From Lepus europaeus (lineage: Eukaryota; Chordata; Mammalia; Lagomorpha; Leporidae), in the NCBI RefSeq assembly GCF_033115175.1, contig NC_084834.1:13179294-13243293 (forward strand): DNA of 64,000 bases. Direction: 5' to 3'. The notes under the pieces were generated by a model, which saw only the letters and a list, made by a program, of their open reading frames with translations, was not told the origin of the DNA and made no database searches. A program made the translations under genes and the position numbers. Positions 47,280 to 60,100 of the stretch are shown piece by piece. Numbering within the stretch: position 1 is the stretch's first letter; every line of letters begins with the position of its first letter.

Positions 47280-47564
47280 AAAGACAGAGTTAGAAAGGGA
47301 GGGAGGGAGGGACAGATAGAGAGATCCGCTATTTGCTGGTTCAGTCCCCAAATTGCCCCAATGACCCGTGCTGGGCCAGATAGAAGCAGGAGCCTGGAAC
47401 TCCATCTGAGTCTCCCACATGGGTGGCAGTGGCCCAAGTACTTAGGCCATCTTCCACTGCTTTCCCAGGAGCATTAGCATGAGCACCAGGGACTCAAACC
47501 AGCACTCCAATAGTGATGCTGGTATTACAAGCAGCAGCTTACTCTCTGCCATAAATCTGGCTCC
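47278..47564 (-). mobile_element. Older SINE, minus strand
   Basis: ttgaaagacagagttagaaagggaggg, tttgctggttcagtcccc, gagtctcccacatggg, and the head complement ctgccataaatctggctcc. The (TA)n is its tail. Confidence 0.85.
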
Positions 47565-47624
47565 CAGAAAGCATTATTTTAGAGAGAAATTTTTCCTATG
47601 AGATCCCACCCCCATTTAGCAAAT

Positions 47625-47760
47625 CTGGTTTACTCCCCAAATGCCCACAGCAGCCAGGGCTGGTCCAGGCCAATGCCAGAAGACCAGAACTCAACTCTGT
47701 GTCTTCTATGGGGGTAGCAGGGACCCAAGTACCTGAAGGATGTGCAATAACAGGAAGCTG
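47625..47760 (-). mobile_element. SINE fragment
   Basis: tggtttactccccaaatgccc, gccagggctggtccaggcc and gtagcagggacccaagtacc match the mid part of a diverged minus-strand SINE. Confidence 0.65.
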
Positions 47761-48713
47761 CAATCAGAAGTAGAGAGGGACATAAACTCATGTAATTTTT
47801 TTTCTCCTTTAATTTTAAATATAACAAAGTAGAGAATGTTATTCCCAGGAATTCTCTGTGATAAAATGTATCATGAGAAAAACATTCAGGAAGTAAGAAA
47901 TACACATTCTAGTGGGTCCCAAGAAGAGGGATGGAACTGGGAGCTTCTTAAAAAAAAATAACGCTTTCCCACCTCAAGTTTCATGTAGCTCAAGTTCTAT
48001 AATATTATGTGTGGTTTTGGGGCAGGGGTAAAAGAAGATCTCACTTATGTACCATGTGAGGGGAAGGGAGAGAATGGGCAGAAGCCAAACCAGGAAAGAA
48101 CAACACAGGGGGCTATGGGATTCAAAGAAGAGAAGGAGGATTTTAGCCGCTATTATGAGTAGGTAACTTTGGAGACAGAAGATATATGGAGAGGAATTAT
48201 AGGAAGCTCATAATAGCAACATATTATTTATCAAAGTCAGTCTCATGATCTTTGAGATTCCTTTCAGAAACTGTATCATGCGGAATCCCAGTTCTATACT
48301 GTGCAAATTTAATCCAAATGCCATCTCTATTCCTAACTGCTCATATTCCTGAACCTAGGTTGTAGCAAGATTTGTGTATCAAGACAAGGCACTTTTAACA
48401 GGAAATAGTCTATTATACTGGCAGAAGGCCCATGTGGAATTTCTTAGCCAGAATCCTGAGCCCCAAAAAGAGAGGTCCTTCCTTGTATATGGTTTTAGTC
48501 TCTTTGACTCCCTTAAACTGTTATGATGTAGGACAACTTAGAGAGATAATTTTAAGTTCATGAGCTGGAATCTGCACCTCCTTTGCTATGTGCTGCCATG
48601 TTCACCTACTTGTCAATCAGGAGACCCCTCCCCAGGAAGTACCTCCTCTCACCTGGGATGTGGGGGTGGTACCACATAAACACTTCCATTTTTCTAAGCT
48701 AATAAAAAAGCTA
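47761..48713. other. Sequence without gene
   Basis: No coding potential. The part at about 48400-48520 is similar to 49313-49440 (see the duplication finding). Confidence 0.35.
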
Positions 48714-48968
48714 GGGGCTGGCATGGTGGCTCAATAGGCTAATCCTCCGCCTGCAGTGCCATCACCCCAGGTTCTAGTCCCAGTTGGGGTGCCGGATTCT
48801 GTCCTAGTTGCCCCTCTTCCAGGCCAGCTCTCTGCTGTGGCCTGGGAGTGCAGTGGAGGATGGCCCAAGTGCTTGGGCCCTGCACCTGCATGGGAAACCA
48901 GGAAGACCGATCTCTCTCTCTCTCTCTCTCTCAACTCTATCTGTCAAATAAATTAAAAAACAAACAAC
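48714..48968 (+). mobile_element. CSINE, plus strand, internally shortened
   Basis: It has the head ggggctggcatggtggctcaataggctaatcc and a normal middle. It then jumps from gggaaaccaggaagacc to (tc)n and atctgtcaaataaatt, lacking about 80 bp of the usual 3' body. Confidence 0.9.
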
Positions 48969-48974
48969 CAAATA

Positions 48975-49310
48975 AAAAAAGATTTATTTATTTATTTGAA
49001 TGTCAGAGTTACACACTGAGAGAAGGAGAGGCAGAGAGAGAGAGAGATAGGTGTCTTCCATCTTCTGTTGTACTTCCCATTGGCTGCAACGGCTGGAGGT
49101 GTGCCAATCTGAAGCCAGGAGCCAGGAGTTTCTTCCAGGTTTCCCATGTGGGTGCAGAGGCCCAAGGACTTGGGCCATCTTCTACTACTTTCCCAGGCCA
49201 TAACAGAGAGCTGGACTGGAAGTGAAGCAGCCAGGACTTGAACTGGTGCCCACATGGGACACTGGCACTGCAGGCGGTGGTTTTACCTGTTATGCCACAG
49301 TGCTGGCCCC
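48975..49310 (-). mobile_element. CSINE-family SINE, minus strand
   Basis: It runs from aaagatttatttatttatttgaatgtcag to gccacagtgctggcccc. It abuts the preceding plus-strand SINE tail to tail. Confidence 0.9.
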
Positions 49311-50579
49311 AGGAAATAGTGTTCTATTACTATCATCTTTATGCCATTATAAGGCTCAGTTGGATTTTTATACAAAAGCCTGAGGCCTGAAAAAAGGATT
49401 ATATTATATATATGATTTTAGTTTCTTTGTCTCCCTTTAATGGCGACAGGCATACATAGGATTGAATATTCTAATGTCACATGGGAGCCTCTGGAATGTA
49501 TACAATATTGCCCATGTATGCACACATAGTTACTGATTTTTTTTTCACACATACATACTGAGCTGTTAACTGCAAGTGTTAACAACAAGTAGAAACTAAA
49601 ATGGTTACATACAAGCAGATAATAACTACAGTTGGAGCATTGACAGGCAAGTAGAGAGTGACCACATTCCATTTCTAGGGTAACTTTCTTTTTCTCTGTC
49701 TGACCTTGGGGATGCCTCTACCACAATACATTATTACCCCAATGATCTTCAGAGTAGAAATAGAAACAGGAGATTTCCCAGAGGCGGGAAGGGGCGGTTC
49801 CTGAAGGAGGGGTGCCAGAATCCAGGTGCCGAGGGACGGTCTCCAGTGTCTGAGGAAGTCCATTGCTAAACTCTTTTCTGAACTGCCTTCCCCGGGGTGC
49901 ACAGTGTGAGAGAGATCAAGCATAGAAGGACAGCACCTTCCATGCCTTTCCCCGCTAAGTAGCTCCAATGAGCCAGAGTACCAAGAACTTTTGAAAGCAC
50001 ATGTCCACAAACTATCCAGGCAGTAGTGATCAGTATCATTTTGTTGCATTAGAAAATTTTATCTTTAGTTACAAAAATATCTTGTCATTAAAATATTTCT
50101 AATTATTTTTAAAAGTTTTTAAAGATTCCAATATATGAGCCTCTAAAAAGTTTTTGCAAAAGTCATCTTTTACAACTAATTTTTAAAAAGTATCATGAAG
50201 TCCCACTGCAGTTCTGTCATGTTCTCTTTGGTGGTCTAAATTGTCTGTGGGTTTCTGTCGCCATCTAGTGGACAATGTACATGTGTGTTCCGACTTGAGA
50301 AGATTGGCATGGCCAATGTGACTAAGAGTTATCCATTTGTGCAATGGATTGTAAAGGAATGCACAGAATATGAAAATGAAATGTGTAAAAATAGTTCATT
50401 TCTAGGCTACTACAAAGGAAAGCAAATTTAAGGTGTTGGATTGCAAACAATGATGATACAGAGCTAAAGTAAATAAAATCTTCTCTGATCCTGCTAAGAT
50501 CCTTCAACTCCACCCTTAATAGCATGTAACACATTAAAAACAACCTTAGCACCATACCAATTCAAGTACAGTTGTGACT
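49311..50579. other. Sequence without gene
   Basis: No coding region was recognised. The 49675-50049 minus open frame has no recognisable domain. It contains the CTCF-type motif at 50259. Confidence 0.35.
50259..50271 (-). promoter_or_regulatory. CTCF-type motif
   Basis: The minus strand reads CCACTAGATGGCG, a full match to the CTCF core CCASYAGRKGGCR. It has the same orientation as the motif at 43298, about 7 kb away. Confidence 0.55.
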
Positions 50580-51080
50580 ACAGGAGCAGGGGTTAGGCCC
50601 AGCTGAAGTCAGGAACCCATGGCGATGGCAGGAACCCAAGTACTTCAGCCATCATCAGCTGCTTTTCAGGCACACTGGCAGGAAGCTTGATCAGAAGTGG
50701 AGCAGCTGGATCTCAAACAGGCCCTCTGATGTGGGATGCAAACATCCTATTGGCAGCCTATTCTGATGTGCCACAGTTCTTACCCCTATTTTGTTTTTCC
50801 AAATTTTGTATTTGGTTATTTATTTAAGAGGCGGAGAGGAGAAAGGGAGCTCCTCTCCTCTGGTTCACTGCTCAAATATCTGGCAACCAGGAACTCAATC
50901 CACGTCTCCCCAATGGATGGTAGGGACCCAAGTACTTGAGCCATCATCTGCTGCTTCCCAGGATGTGCAGTAGCCTGAACTAGAGTCAGGAGTAGAACCC
51001 AACCTAGAACCCAGGCATTCTGATATAGAATACTGGCTTCCCAACTGGCATCTTAACTGCTGTGCCAAATGCCCATTGCT
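50580..51080 (-). mobile_element. Two old SINE pieces, minus strand
   Basis: The part at 50580-50790 has cagaagtggagcagctggatc, gatgtgggatgcaaacatcc and gatgtgccacagttc. The part at 50815-51080 starts ttatttatttaagaggcgg and ends gctgtgccaaatgccc. Both are diverged. Confidence 0.75.
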
Positions 51081-51563
51081 CTATCTGTTGATTTTTATAG
51101 AGAAGATCATAATATTTTTAAAAGTCATACTGTTTCCTCTCACGAGCTGTAAATTCTTCTCTGTGGAGAGCAAGGACATCTAGGAAGCCTTTTGCATTGC
51201 ATACTGGGGTGATAGTGGTGGTGCTGCTGTTACTTGCGACACCCCTACATGAATGGTCAGTTGGTTTTCCTGAGCCAGCACTGCCTCCCTGGGTTCCTTT
51301 GTGTTTCACTGCTGTGGGTTAACCCTGGAGCCCAAGATCCCAAAGTACAGCTGAACAGAGATCAGAATCCTTAGTCACAAAGTCATTGTCTCTTCAATTA
51401 ATCTTCTTGGGGGACCATGGAGGAGTAAAAGAGAGAGGACAGGAGAGCTGTGGACATAGGTTTCAACTGGCAGCCAGCTTCCTCACAGAGGGCACAAACC
51501 AATCATACTCTCTTTTTTGTCTCTAGATTTGAGGCCTATAGAAAGCATGAGTAACCAGAGGTT
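51081..51563. other. Sequence without gene
   Basis: No repeat or reading frame was recognised. Confidence 0.3.
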
Positions 51564-51606
51564 TTTTTTAATATTTACTTATTTGTCTAAAATGCAGAAT
51601 TACAGA

Positions 51607-51654
<48 letters not shown>

Positions 51655-51898
51655 GTTCACTCCCCAAATGGCCGCAACGGCCAGAGCTGGACCAATCTGA
51701 AGCCAGGAGCTTGAAGCCTCTTATGGGTTTCCCACGTGGGTGCAAGGGCCCAAGGACTTGGGCCATCTTCTACTGCTTTCCCAGGCCATAGCAGAGAGCT
51801 GGATTGGAAGTGGAGCAGCTAGGACTCAAACCGGTGCCCATATGAGATGCTGGTACTACAGGCAGCAGCTCTACCCGCTATGCCACAGCACTGGCCCC
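51564..51898 (-). mobile_element. CSINE-family SINE with (GA)n
   Basis: tttaatatttacttatttgtc, then an expanded (ga)n at about 51610-51650, tggttcactccccaaatggcc, ending tgccacagcactggcccc. Confidence 0.92.
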
Positions 51899-52836
51899 TA
51901 ATCAGAACTTTTTATCTGATACTTGATTGAAAACTTAAGAATTCTTCAGTGTTCTAGCTAGAGTGCTGCAAAATGCAGTGCTTCATCTTTTTGTGATACA
52001 CTAGGTTTAGCTTCAGTTCCAATGGGCATTATTTGTGCCACTTATCAGTGTGTTCCAGAAGCAATAATTTTGAACAAATAAGGGCTAAACCACTAACATC
52101 CCTTTCAACATGTGAAGCAAAAGGGTCAGTGATGACAAGACAATTGACACCTTCCTGGGATAAAGGAGATCTCAATTAAATTTATAGTCTTCGAGCAAAT
52201 CACTTGATACCTTAAATGTTCAACCATAAAAGCCAAGGACTCAAAGAGAATTTTTGAGGTAGTTTTCTGTCCTTCAGGCAAAAGACTCTTAAGCTATTTT
52301 TAATATGACTTTGTTCTGGTTTTGTTCCTCTCTTGTCATTCGAAATCTGGAAAAAGATTGGAAGGTTAGATTTCACCCAACCTTTTTCATAAATTGAAAC
52401 CTATTTATATTTTTTGATAAGTGCCTGAGAATATCAGACCACAGCGCTTTCAATTTGCAAATTCTTGCCCTCTTCTAGAACGTTTTCTGGAATCTCATCA
52501 AGGACCAAGTCAATGTCAGATCATTTTGGCATGTAGCAACTCATCCATAACATAAAGACCCTATATCTGTTTCATTATCCAGAAAGAACCAGCGAAGAAT
52601 TTATTCTGTAGGTTCAAGAGACATTGTTGAGGCCCCTAGAAAAAGAGGTGCCATCTAGACGTGATGGCAACACACATGTGAAGGTTAGACAGCAGCAGTT
52701 AGATTCCTGTAGTGGCTGCTTCCTGGAAGGTGTTATTCCATAGAATCTCTTAAATCCAGCATCTGGAGCTCCAGGAAGGGAACATTTCAAGCTGGATAAA
52801 ATAACATGTATACCATTTCTTTGAACCCTTCAGCCT
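51899..52836. other. Sequence without gene
   Basis: Unique-looking sequence of ordinary composition; nothing was recognised. Confidence 0.3.
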
Positions 52837-53003
52837 TCAAGATCCCAACATGTTGACCTCAGTTTCAACACAGCTACTCTTAGTCCTCATTTCATTGCTT
52901 TTGGTGCTGCCTGTTGTTGAAGCACTAGGAGCTGGAGATGCAATCTCACTCTTGTTAGGAGTGGTTCTCAGTATAACAAGCATTTGAGCTTGCTTGGAGG
53001 TGT
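52837..53003 (-). other. Possible terminal exon of an unidentified gene
   Basis: On the minus strand a pyrimidine-rich CTCTTTCCTGCAG acceptor precedes a 167-nt frame that ends in TGA at 52839-52837. It reads as a Ser/Thr-rich tail (SEIASPAPSASTTGS ... SCVETEVNMLGS). The frame also runs open upstream of the acceptor (to 53313), which weakens the exon model. No partner exon, gene family or polyadenylation site was established. It may be a chance frame or a piece of an old pseudogene. Confidence 0.2.
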
Positions 53004-53301
53004 CTGCAGGAAAGAGAAATGCACAGATGTGACTTTCAAGGGCCTCCTGAATCAAACCTTGCCCTGAGATTCTTTGTGCTATTTCAGTTAAGCCTGCGCT
53101 TTTGTGTCTGCGAGTTCCAAGAAACAGTAAATACGGTAGTTTGACATTTTCAGTTGTTCCCATAAAACAGGAACATAGATATCTGTTAAAGTGGAAAAAA
53201 ATTATTTTCTTTATAGCAAGTAATGCATGGAAAAATCCAGCCTGTAACTTGTATCGGCTGGTTTGAAAAGAGGTCAAAAAAGTATGATAGTTGAAATTTG
53301 C

Positions 53302-53628
53302 GGCTGGCGCCATGGCTCACTACGCTAATCCTCTGCCTTGTGGTGCCGGCACACCAGGTTCTAGTCCCAGTCAGGGCACCAGATTCTGTCCTGGTTGCCC
53401 TTCTTCCAGGCCAGCTCTCTGCTGTGGCCAGGGAGTGCAGTGGAGGATGGCCCAAGTGCTTGGACCCTGCACCCGCATGGGAGACCAGGATAAGCACCCG
53501 GCTCCTGCCATCGGATCAGCGTGGTGCGCCGGCTGCAGCGGCCATTGGAGGGTGAACCAATGGCAAAAGGAAGACCTTTCTCTCTGTCTCTCTCTCACTG
53601 TGCACTCTGCCTGTCAAAAAAAAAAAAA
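53302..53628 (+). mobile_element. CSINE, plus strand, full length
   Basis: ggctggcgccatggctcactacgctaatcc through gaggatggcccaagtgcttgg to ctctgcctgtcaaaaaaaaaa. It is flanked by the duplication GAAATTTGC (53293-53301 and 53629-53637). Confidence 0.95.
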
Positions 53629-53637
53629 GAAATTTGC

Positions 53638-54179
53638 ATAAGTAGTATTTCATGGTTTCAGAATGTCAAAGCGCATGGAACAGGAATCAGAAGGCTCTCT
53701 CCCAGAACCCTGGGAGGTTACCACTGTGGGATTAGAATCCTGCCTGCTAACAGAGGAGGACTCTTTTCTCCACATCTTCATTGGATTTGTGCTTTATCTC
53801 CCAGGTTAATATCATACTGGAATATCAAATAGCCAAAACTGAAACCTTTTACCTCAGGGGAAAAAGAAGTTTAGAAAACATACCCTGTCAAAAAAAAAAC
53901 AAAAAACAAAAAAACAAAAAAAACAACAACAAAGAACACATGCATTCAATGTGTCTAATATTGAAATGTAGAAAAGATTTAATGTTAAGAAAAACTTTGT
54001 TAACATCAAAATAGAGATTTATGTAAAAAGAAACTTGTTAACTGAGTAACAACCTTGTGATGATAAATACTATGTTAAATATAAGTTTTCAAAAAGATAG
54101 CCATTAAAAGCTTATGTAGTTTGTCAAAAATCCAATTCTCAAAAATATTTGACAATTTTTCTAACCTTAAAACCCAGTA
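53638..54179. other. Sequence without gene, with an A-rich (AAAAC)n-like tract
   Basis: The tract at 53889-53935 is an imperfect caaaaaa/caa repeat. No element or gene was recognised around it. Confidence 0.4.
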
Positions 54180-54524
54180 GGGGCTGTGGATCGAGGCAGT
54201 GGCGTAGCAGGTAAAGCCACCGCCTGCAGCGCCAGCGTCCCATATGGGTGCTGGTTCGAGTCCTGGCTGCTCCAGTTCTGATCCAGCTCTCTGCTATGGC
54301 CTGGGAAAGCCTTAAGAAGATGGCCCAAGTCCTTGGGCCCCCTGCCCCTGCATGGGAGACCCAGAAGAAGCTTCTGGCTCCTGGCTTCGGATTGTTGCAG
54401 CTCTGGCCATTGAGGCCAATTGGGGAGTGAAACAGATCTCTCTCTCTCTCTCTCTCTCTCTGCCTCTCCTTCTCTCTCTGTGTAACTCTGACTTTCAAAT
54501 AAATAAATAAAACTTAAAAAAAAA
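54180..54524 (+). mobile_element. CSINE-family SINE, plus strand
   Basis: The element has gcagtggcgtagcaggtaaagcc, the B box ggttcgagtcc, a (ct)n-expanded 3' part (54428-54478) and the tail tttcaaataaataaataaaac. Confidence 0.93.
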
Positions 54525-54540
54525 CCACATGTACAGACAC

Positions 54541-54825
54541 AGAGGTGGGCATTTGACCTAGCAGTTAACCAACCACTTAGAATGTGTGTGTCCCATGTTG
54601 TAGTGCCTGGGTTTGAGTCCCAACTCCACTCCCTTTTCTAGCTTCCTGCTAATGAGCAGCCTGGGAGGCAGCAGGTGATGGCTCAAGCTCTCTAGGTCCC
54701 TGACACCCTTATGGAAAATAGGTGAGTTGCTCGCTGCTGTGCTAGCCTTGGCTGTTATGGGCATTTGGGCAGTAAACCATAGGATGGGAGATCTCTCTTT
54801 CTCACTCCCCTTTCCTTTTTATAAA
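54541..54825 (+). mobile_element. Old SINE, plus strand
   Basis: gaggtgggcatttgacctagcag, gtgcctgggtttgagtccc (B-box-like), gcagcctgggaggcagcaggtgatgg, gggagatctctctttctcac. Confidence 0.85.
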
Positions 54826-55733
54826 AATGGAAATGATTGATCTCAGACCACCCATAGCTGAAGTCTGCTGATCCCTGTTCTATGTTCTAGCACATCCTGA
54901 TATTATTCCCATTTTGAGGTTGTGACACATTATATGACTTGCGCAATTCAAACAGCTTGGAAGGAACCTGGATTCCAGTCTTTATCAACCTACACACTGC
55001 TATATAAAAATTACCACTGAGACCTCAAGTTTGTTCCCATCACCTACCCAACCTGTTGTATATATAGAATAAAGTTCATTTATTGGGCTGGCACTGTGGC
55101 ACAGAGGGTTAAAGCCTTGGCCTGAAACACTGCCATCCCATATGGGTGCTGGATTCTGTCCAGGCTGCTCCACTTACAACCCAGCCCTCTGCTATGGCCT
55201 GGGAAAGCAGTAGAAGATGGCCCAAGTCCCTGGGTCCCTGCACCTGTTGTGGAGACCTGGAAGGAGCTCCTGACTTCGGATCAGTGCAGCTCCAGCAGTT
55301 GCAGCCATCTGGGGAGTTAACCAGAGATGGAAGACCTCTATCTCGTTCTTTTTTTTTTTTCATTTATTAAACTTTTATTTAATGAATATAAATTTCCAAA
55401 GTACAGCTTATGGGTTACAATGGCTTCCCCCCTCCCATAACTTCCCTCCCACCTGCATCCCTCCCCTTTCCCGCTCCCTCTCCCCTTCCATTCACATCAA
55501 GATTCATTTTCAATTCTCTTTCTATACAGAAGATCAGTTTAGTATATATTAGGTAAAGATTTCAATAGTTTGCCCCCATATAGCCACACAAAGTGAAAAA
55601 AATACTGTTGGAGTACTAGTTATAGCATTAAATAACAGTGTACAGCACATTAAAGACAGGGATCCTACATAATATATTTTTTTAAAAATTAATTAATTTT
55701 CTATGCCATTTCCAATTTAACACCAGGTTTTTC

Positions 55734-56090
55734 TGTTTTGTTTTGTTTTTTGTTTTTTGTTTTTGACAGGCAGAGTGGACAGTGACAGAGAGAGAGACAG
55801 AGAGAAAGGTCTTTCTCTGCCGTTGGTTCACCCTCCAATAGCTGCCGCGGCAAGCGCGCTGTGGCCGGCACACCGTGCTGATCCGATGGCAGGAGCCAGG
55901 TGCTTCTGGTCTCCCATGAGGTGCAGGGCCAAGGACTTGGGCCATCCTCCACTGCACTCCCTGGCCACAGCAGAGAACTAGCCTAGAAGAGGGGCAACCA
56001 GGACAGAATCCGGTGCACTGACTGGGGCTAGAATCCGTTGTGCCGGCGCCGCAAGGCAGAGGATTAGCCTAGTGAGCCGCGGCGCCAGCC
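55734..56090 (-). mobile_element. CSINE inserted in the L1 3' UTR
   Basis: tttttgacaggcagagtggac through gtgagccgcggcgccagcc. It is flanked by the duplication AACACCAGG(g)TTTTT (55719 and 56091). Confidence 0.94.
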
Positions 56091-57186
56091 AACACCAGGG
56101 TTTTTTTTTTTTTCCTTTCCAATTATCTTTATATACAGAAGATTGATTCAGTATATAATTAGTAAAGATCTCATCAGTTTGTACCCACGCAGAAACACAA
56201 ACTGTAAAATACTGTTTCAGTACTATTATAGCATCACCACACATTAGACAACACATTAAGGACAGATCCCACATGGGATGTAAAAACACAGTGACTCCTG
56301 TTGCTGATTTAACAATTTGACACTCCTGTTCATGGCGTCAGTAATCTCCCTAGGCTCTAGTCATGAGTTGCCAGGGCTATGGAAGCCTTTAGAGTTCGCT
56401 GACTTTGGTCTTATTCCGATAGGGTCATAGTCAAAGTGGAAGTTCTCTCCTCCCTTCAGAGAAAGGTACCTCCTTCTTTGATGGCCCCATTCTTTCCACT
56501 GGGATCTCACTAACAAAGATGTTTCATTTAGATCTTCTTCTTTTTTTTTTCTTTTCCATGGTATCTTGGCTTTCCATGCCTACAATACTCTCATGGGCTC
56601 TTCCGCCAGATCCGATGCCTTAAGGGCTGATTCTGAGGCCAGAGTGTTGTTTAGGACATCTGCCATTGTATGAGTCTGCTGTGTATCCCACTTCCCATGT
56701 TGGATCCTTCTCTCCCTTTTTGATTCTATCAGTTAGTATTAGCAGACACTTGTCTTGTTTGTGTGATCCCTTTGACTCTTAGACCTATCAGAGCCATCAA
56801 TTGTGAACTGAAACTGATCACTTGGACTAGTGAGATGGCATTGGTACATGCCACCTTGATGGGATTGTATTGGAATCCCCTGGCACATTTCTAACTCCAC
56901 CATTTGGGGCAAGTCTGATTGAGCATGTCCCAAATTGTACATCTCCTCCCTCTCTTTTTCCACTCTTAAATTTAACAGGGATCACTTTTCAATTAAAATT
57001 TAAACACCTAAGAATAATTGTGTGTTAATTACAGAGTTCATCCAATAGTACTAGAACAACAACAACAACAACAAACACTAAAAAGGATAAAGTATTACAT
57101 TGTACATCTAGATTCAGGACAAGAGCTGATCAGGTCATAGTTTCTTATAGTGTCCATTTCACTTCCAAAGGTTTCCCCTTTGGTGC

Positions 57187-60100
57187 TCAGTTGTCACTGA
57201 TCAGGGAAAACAAATGATATTTGTCTCTTTGGGACTGGCTTAATTCACTCAGCATGATGTTTTCCAGATCCCTCCATCTTGTTGCAAATGACTGGGTTTC
57301 ATTGTTTCTTACTGCTGTATAGTATTCTATGGAGTACATATCCCATAATTTCTTTATCCAGTCTACTGTTGATGGGCATTTGGGTTGGTTCCAGGTCTTA
57401 GCTATTGTGAGCTTCAATAAACATTAATGTGCAGATGGCTTTTTTATTTGCCAAATTAATTTCCTTTGGGTAAAATCCAAGGAGTGGGATGGCTGGGTTG
57501 AATGGTAGGATTATGTTCAGGTTTCTGAGGAATCTCCAGACTGACTTCCATAGTGGTTTAACCAGTTTGCATTCCCACCAAAGGTGGGTTAGTGTCCTCT
57601 TTTCCCCACATCCTCTCCAGCATCTGTTGTTGGTAGATTTCTGAATGTGAGCCATTCTAACCGGGGTGAGGTGAAACCTCATTGTGGTTTTGATTTGCAT
57701 TTCTCTGATTGCTAATGATCTTGAACATTTTTTCATGTGTCTGTTGGCCATTTGGATTTCCTCTTTCAAAAAATGTCTATTGAGGTCCTTGGCCCATCTC
57801 TTAAGTGGGTTGTTTGTTTTGTTGTTGTGGAGTTTCTTGATTTCTTTGTAGATTCTGGTTATCAACCCTTTATCCGTTGCATAGTTTGCAAGTATTTTTT
57901 TCCCATTCTGTCAGTTGCCTCTTCACTTTCCTAACTGTTTCTTTTGCACAGAAACTTTTCAATTTGATGCAATCCCAAATGTTAATTTTGGTTTTGACTG
58001 CCTGTGCTCCTGGGGTCTTTTCCAAGAAGTCTTTGCCTGTACCTGTATCTTGCAGGGTTTCTCCAATGCTCTCTAATAATTTGATGGTTTCAGGTCGTAG
58101 TTTTAAGTCTTTAATCCATGTTGAGTGAATTTTTGTGTAAGGTGAAAGGTAGGGGTCTTGCTTCAAGCTTCTGCACGTGGAAATCCAATTTTCCCAGCAC
58201 CATTTATTGAATAGACTGTCCTTATTCCAGGGATTAGTTTTGGATCTTTGATCAAATATAAGTTGGCTGTAGATGTTTGGATTGATTTCTGGTGTTTCTA
58301 TTCTGTTCCATTGGTCTATCCATCTGTTTCTGTACCAGTACCATGCTGTTTTGATAACAGCTGCCCTGTAGTATGTCCTGAAATCTGGTATTGTGATGCC
58401 TCTGGCTTTGTTTTTGTTGTACAAGATTGCTTTGGCTATTCGAGGTCTTCTGTGTCTCCATATGAATTTCAGCATCATTTTTTCCAGATCTGAGATGAAG
58501 GTCTTCGGTATCTTGATTGGTATTGCATTGTATGTATACATTGCTTTTGGGAGAATAGACATTTTGATGATATTGATTCTTCCAATCCTTGAGCATGGAA
58601 GATTTCTCAATTTTTTGGTATCCTCTTCTATTTCTTTCTCTAAGGTTTTGTAGTTTTATCGTAGAGATCCTTAACGTCCTTGGTTAAGTTTATTCCAAGG
58701 TATTTGATTGTTTTTGTAGCTATTGTGAATGGGATTGATCTTAGAAGTTCTTCATCAGCCATGGCATTGCCTGTGTATACAAAGGCTGTTGATTTTTGTG
58801 CATTGATTTTATATCCTGCTACTTTGCCAAACTCTTCGACGAGTTCCAGTAGTCTCTTAGTAGAGTTCTTTGGGTCCCCTAAATAAAGAATCATATCATC
58901 TGCAAAGAGGGATAGTTTGACTTCTTCCTTCCCAATTTGTATCCCTTTAATTTCTTTTTCTTGCCTAATAGCTCTGGCTAAAACTTCCAGAACTATATTG
59001 AAGAGCAGTGGTGAGAGTGGGCATCCCTGTCTGGTACCACATCTCAGCGGAAATGCTTCCAACTTTTCCCCATTCAATAGGATGTTGGCCGTGGGCTTTT
59101 CATATATTGCTTTGATTGTATTGAGGAATGTTCCTTCCACACCCAATTTGCTTAGAGTTTTCATCATGAAAGGGTGTTGTATTTTATCAAATGCTTTCTC
59201 TGCATCTATTGATAGAATCATATGGTTTTTCTTCTGCACTCTGTTAATGTAGTGTATTCCGTTTATTGTTTTGCGAACATTGAACCATCCCTGCATACCA
59301 GGGATAAATCCCACTTGGTCTTGGTGGATGATTTTTCTGATGTGTTGTTGCATTCTATTGGCCAGAATTTTATTGAGTATTTTTGCATCTATGTTCATCA
59401 GGGATATTGGTCTGTAATTCTCTTTCAATGCTGCATCTTTTTCCAGCGTAGGAATGAAGGTGATTGTGGCTTCATAGAAAGAATTTGGGAGGATTCACCC
59501 TTTTCAATAGTTTTGAATAGTTGGAGAAGAATTGGAGTTAGTTCTTCTCTAAATGTCTGGTAGAACTCAGCAGTGAATCCATCTGGTCCTGGGCTTTTCT
59601 TTGTTGGGAGGGCCTTTATTACTGTTTCAATTTCTGTGTCAGTTATGGGTCTGTTTAGGTTTTCTTTGTCTTCCTGGCTCAATTTAAGTAGGTTGTATGT
59701 GTCCAAGAATCTGTCCATTTCTGATAGATTTCCCTGTTTGCTGGCATACAGTCCTTGTAGTAATTTCTGATGATTCTTTTTATTTCTGTGGTGTATGTTG
59801 TTACGTTTCCCATTTCATCTCTGATCCTATTGATTTGGGTCTTTTCTCTTCTTTTTTTAGTTAGTTGGACCAATGGGGTGTCAATTTTGTTTATTTTTTC
59901 AAAAAACCAGCTCCTCATTTGGCTGATTTTTTTGTAATGTTTTTTTGGATTCAATCCTGTTGATTTCTTCTTTGATTTTAATTATTTCTCTTGTCCTACT
60001 GGGTTTGGGTTTGGTTTCCTGCAGATTTTCTAGATCCTTGAGATGACTTGAAAGCTCATCTATTTGGTGCCTTTCCAATTTCTTGATGTAGGCACCTATT

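Noticed and set aside
52648-52662. Third CTCF-like site (gtgccatctagacg)
   Set aside because: It breaks the core after CCATCTAG; it does not meet the consensus.
53889-53935. A-rich tract as a retrocopy poly(A) tail
   Set aside because: It is an imperfect caaaa/caa simple repeat with no processed-gene body or duplication next to it.
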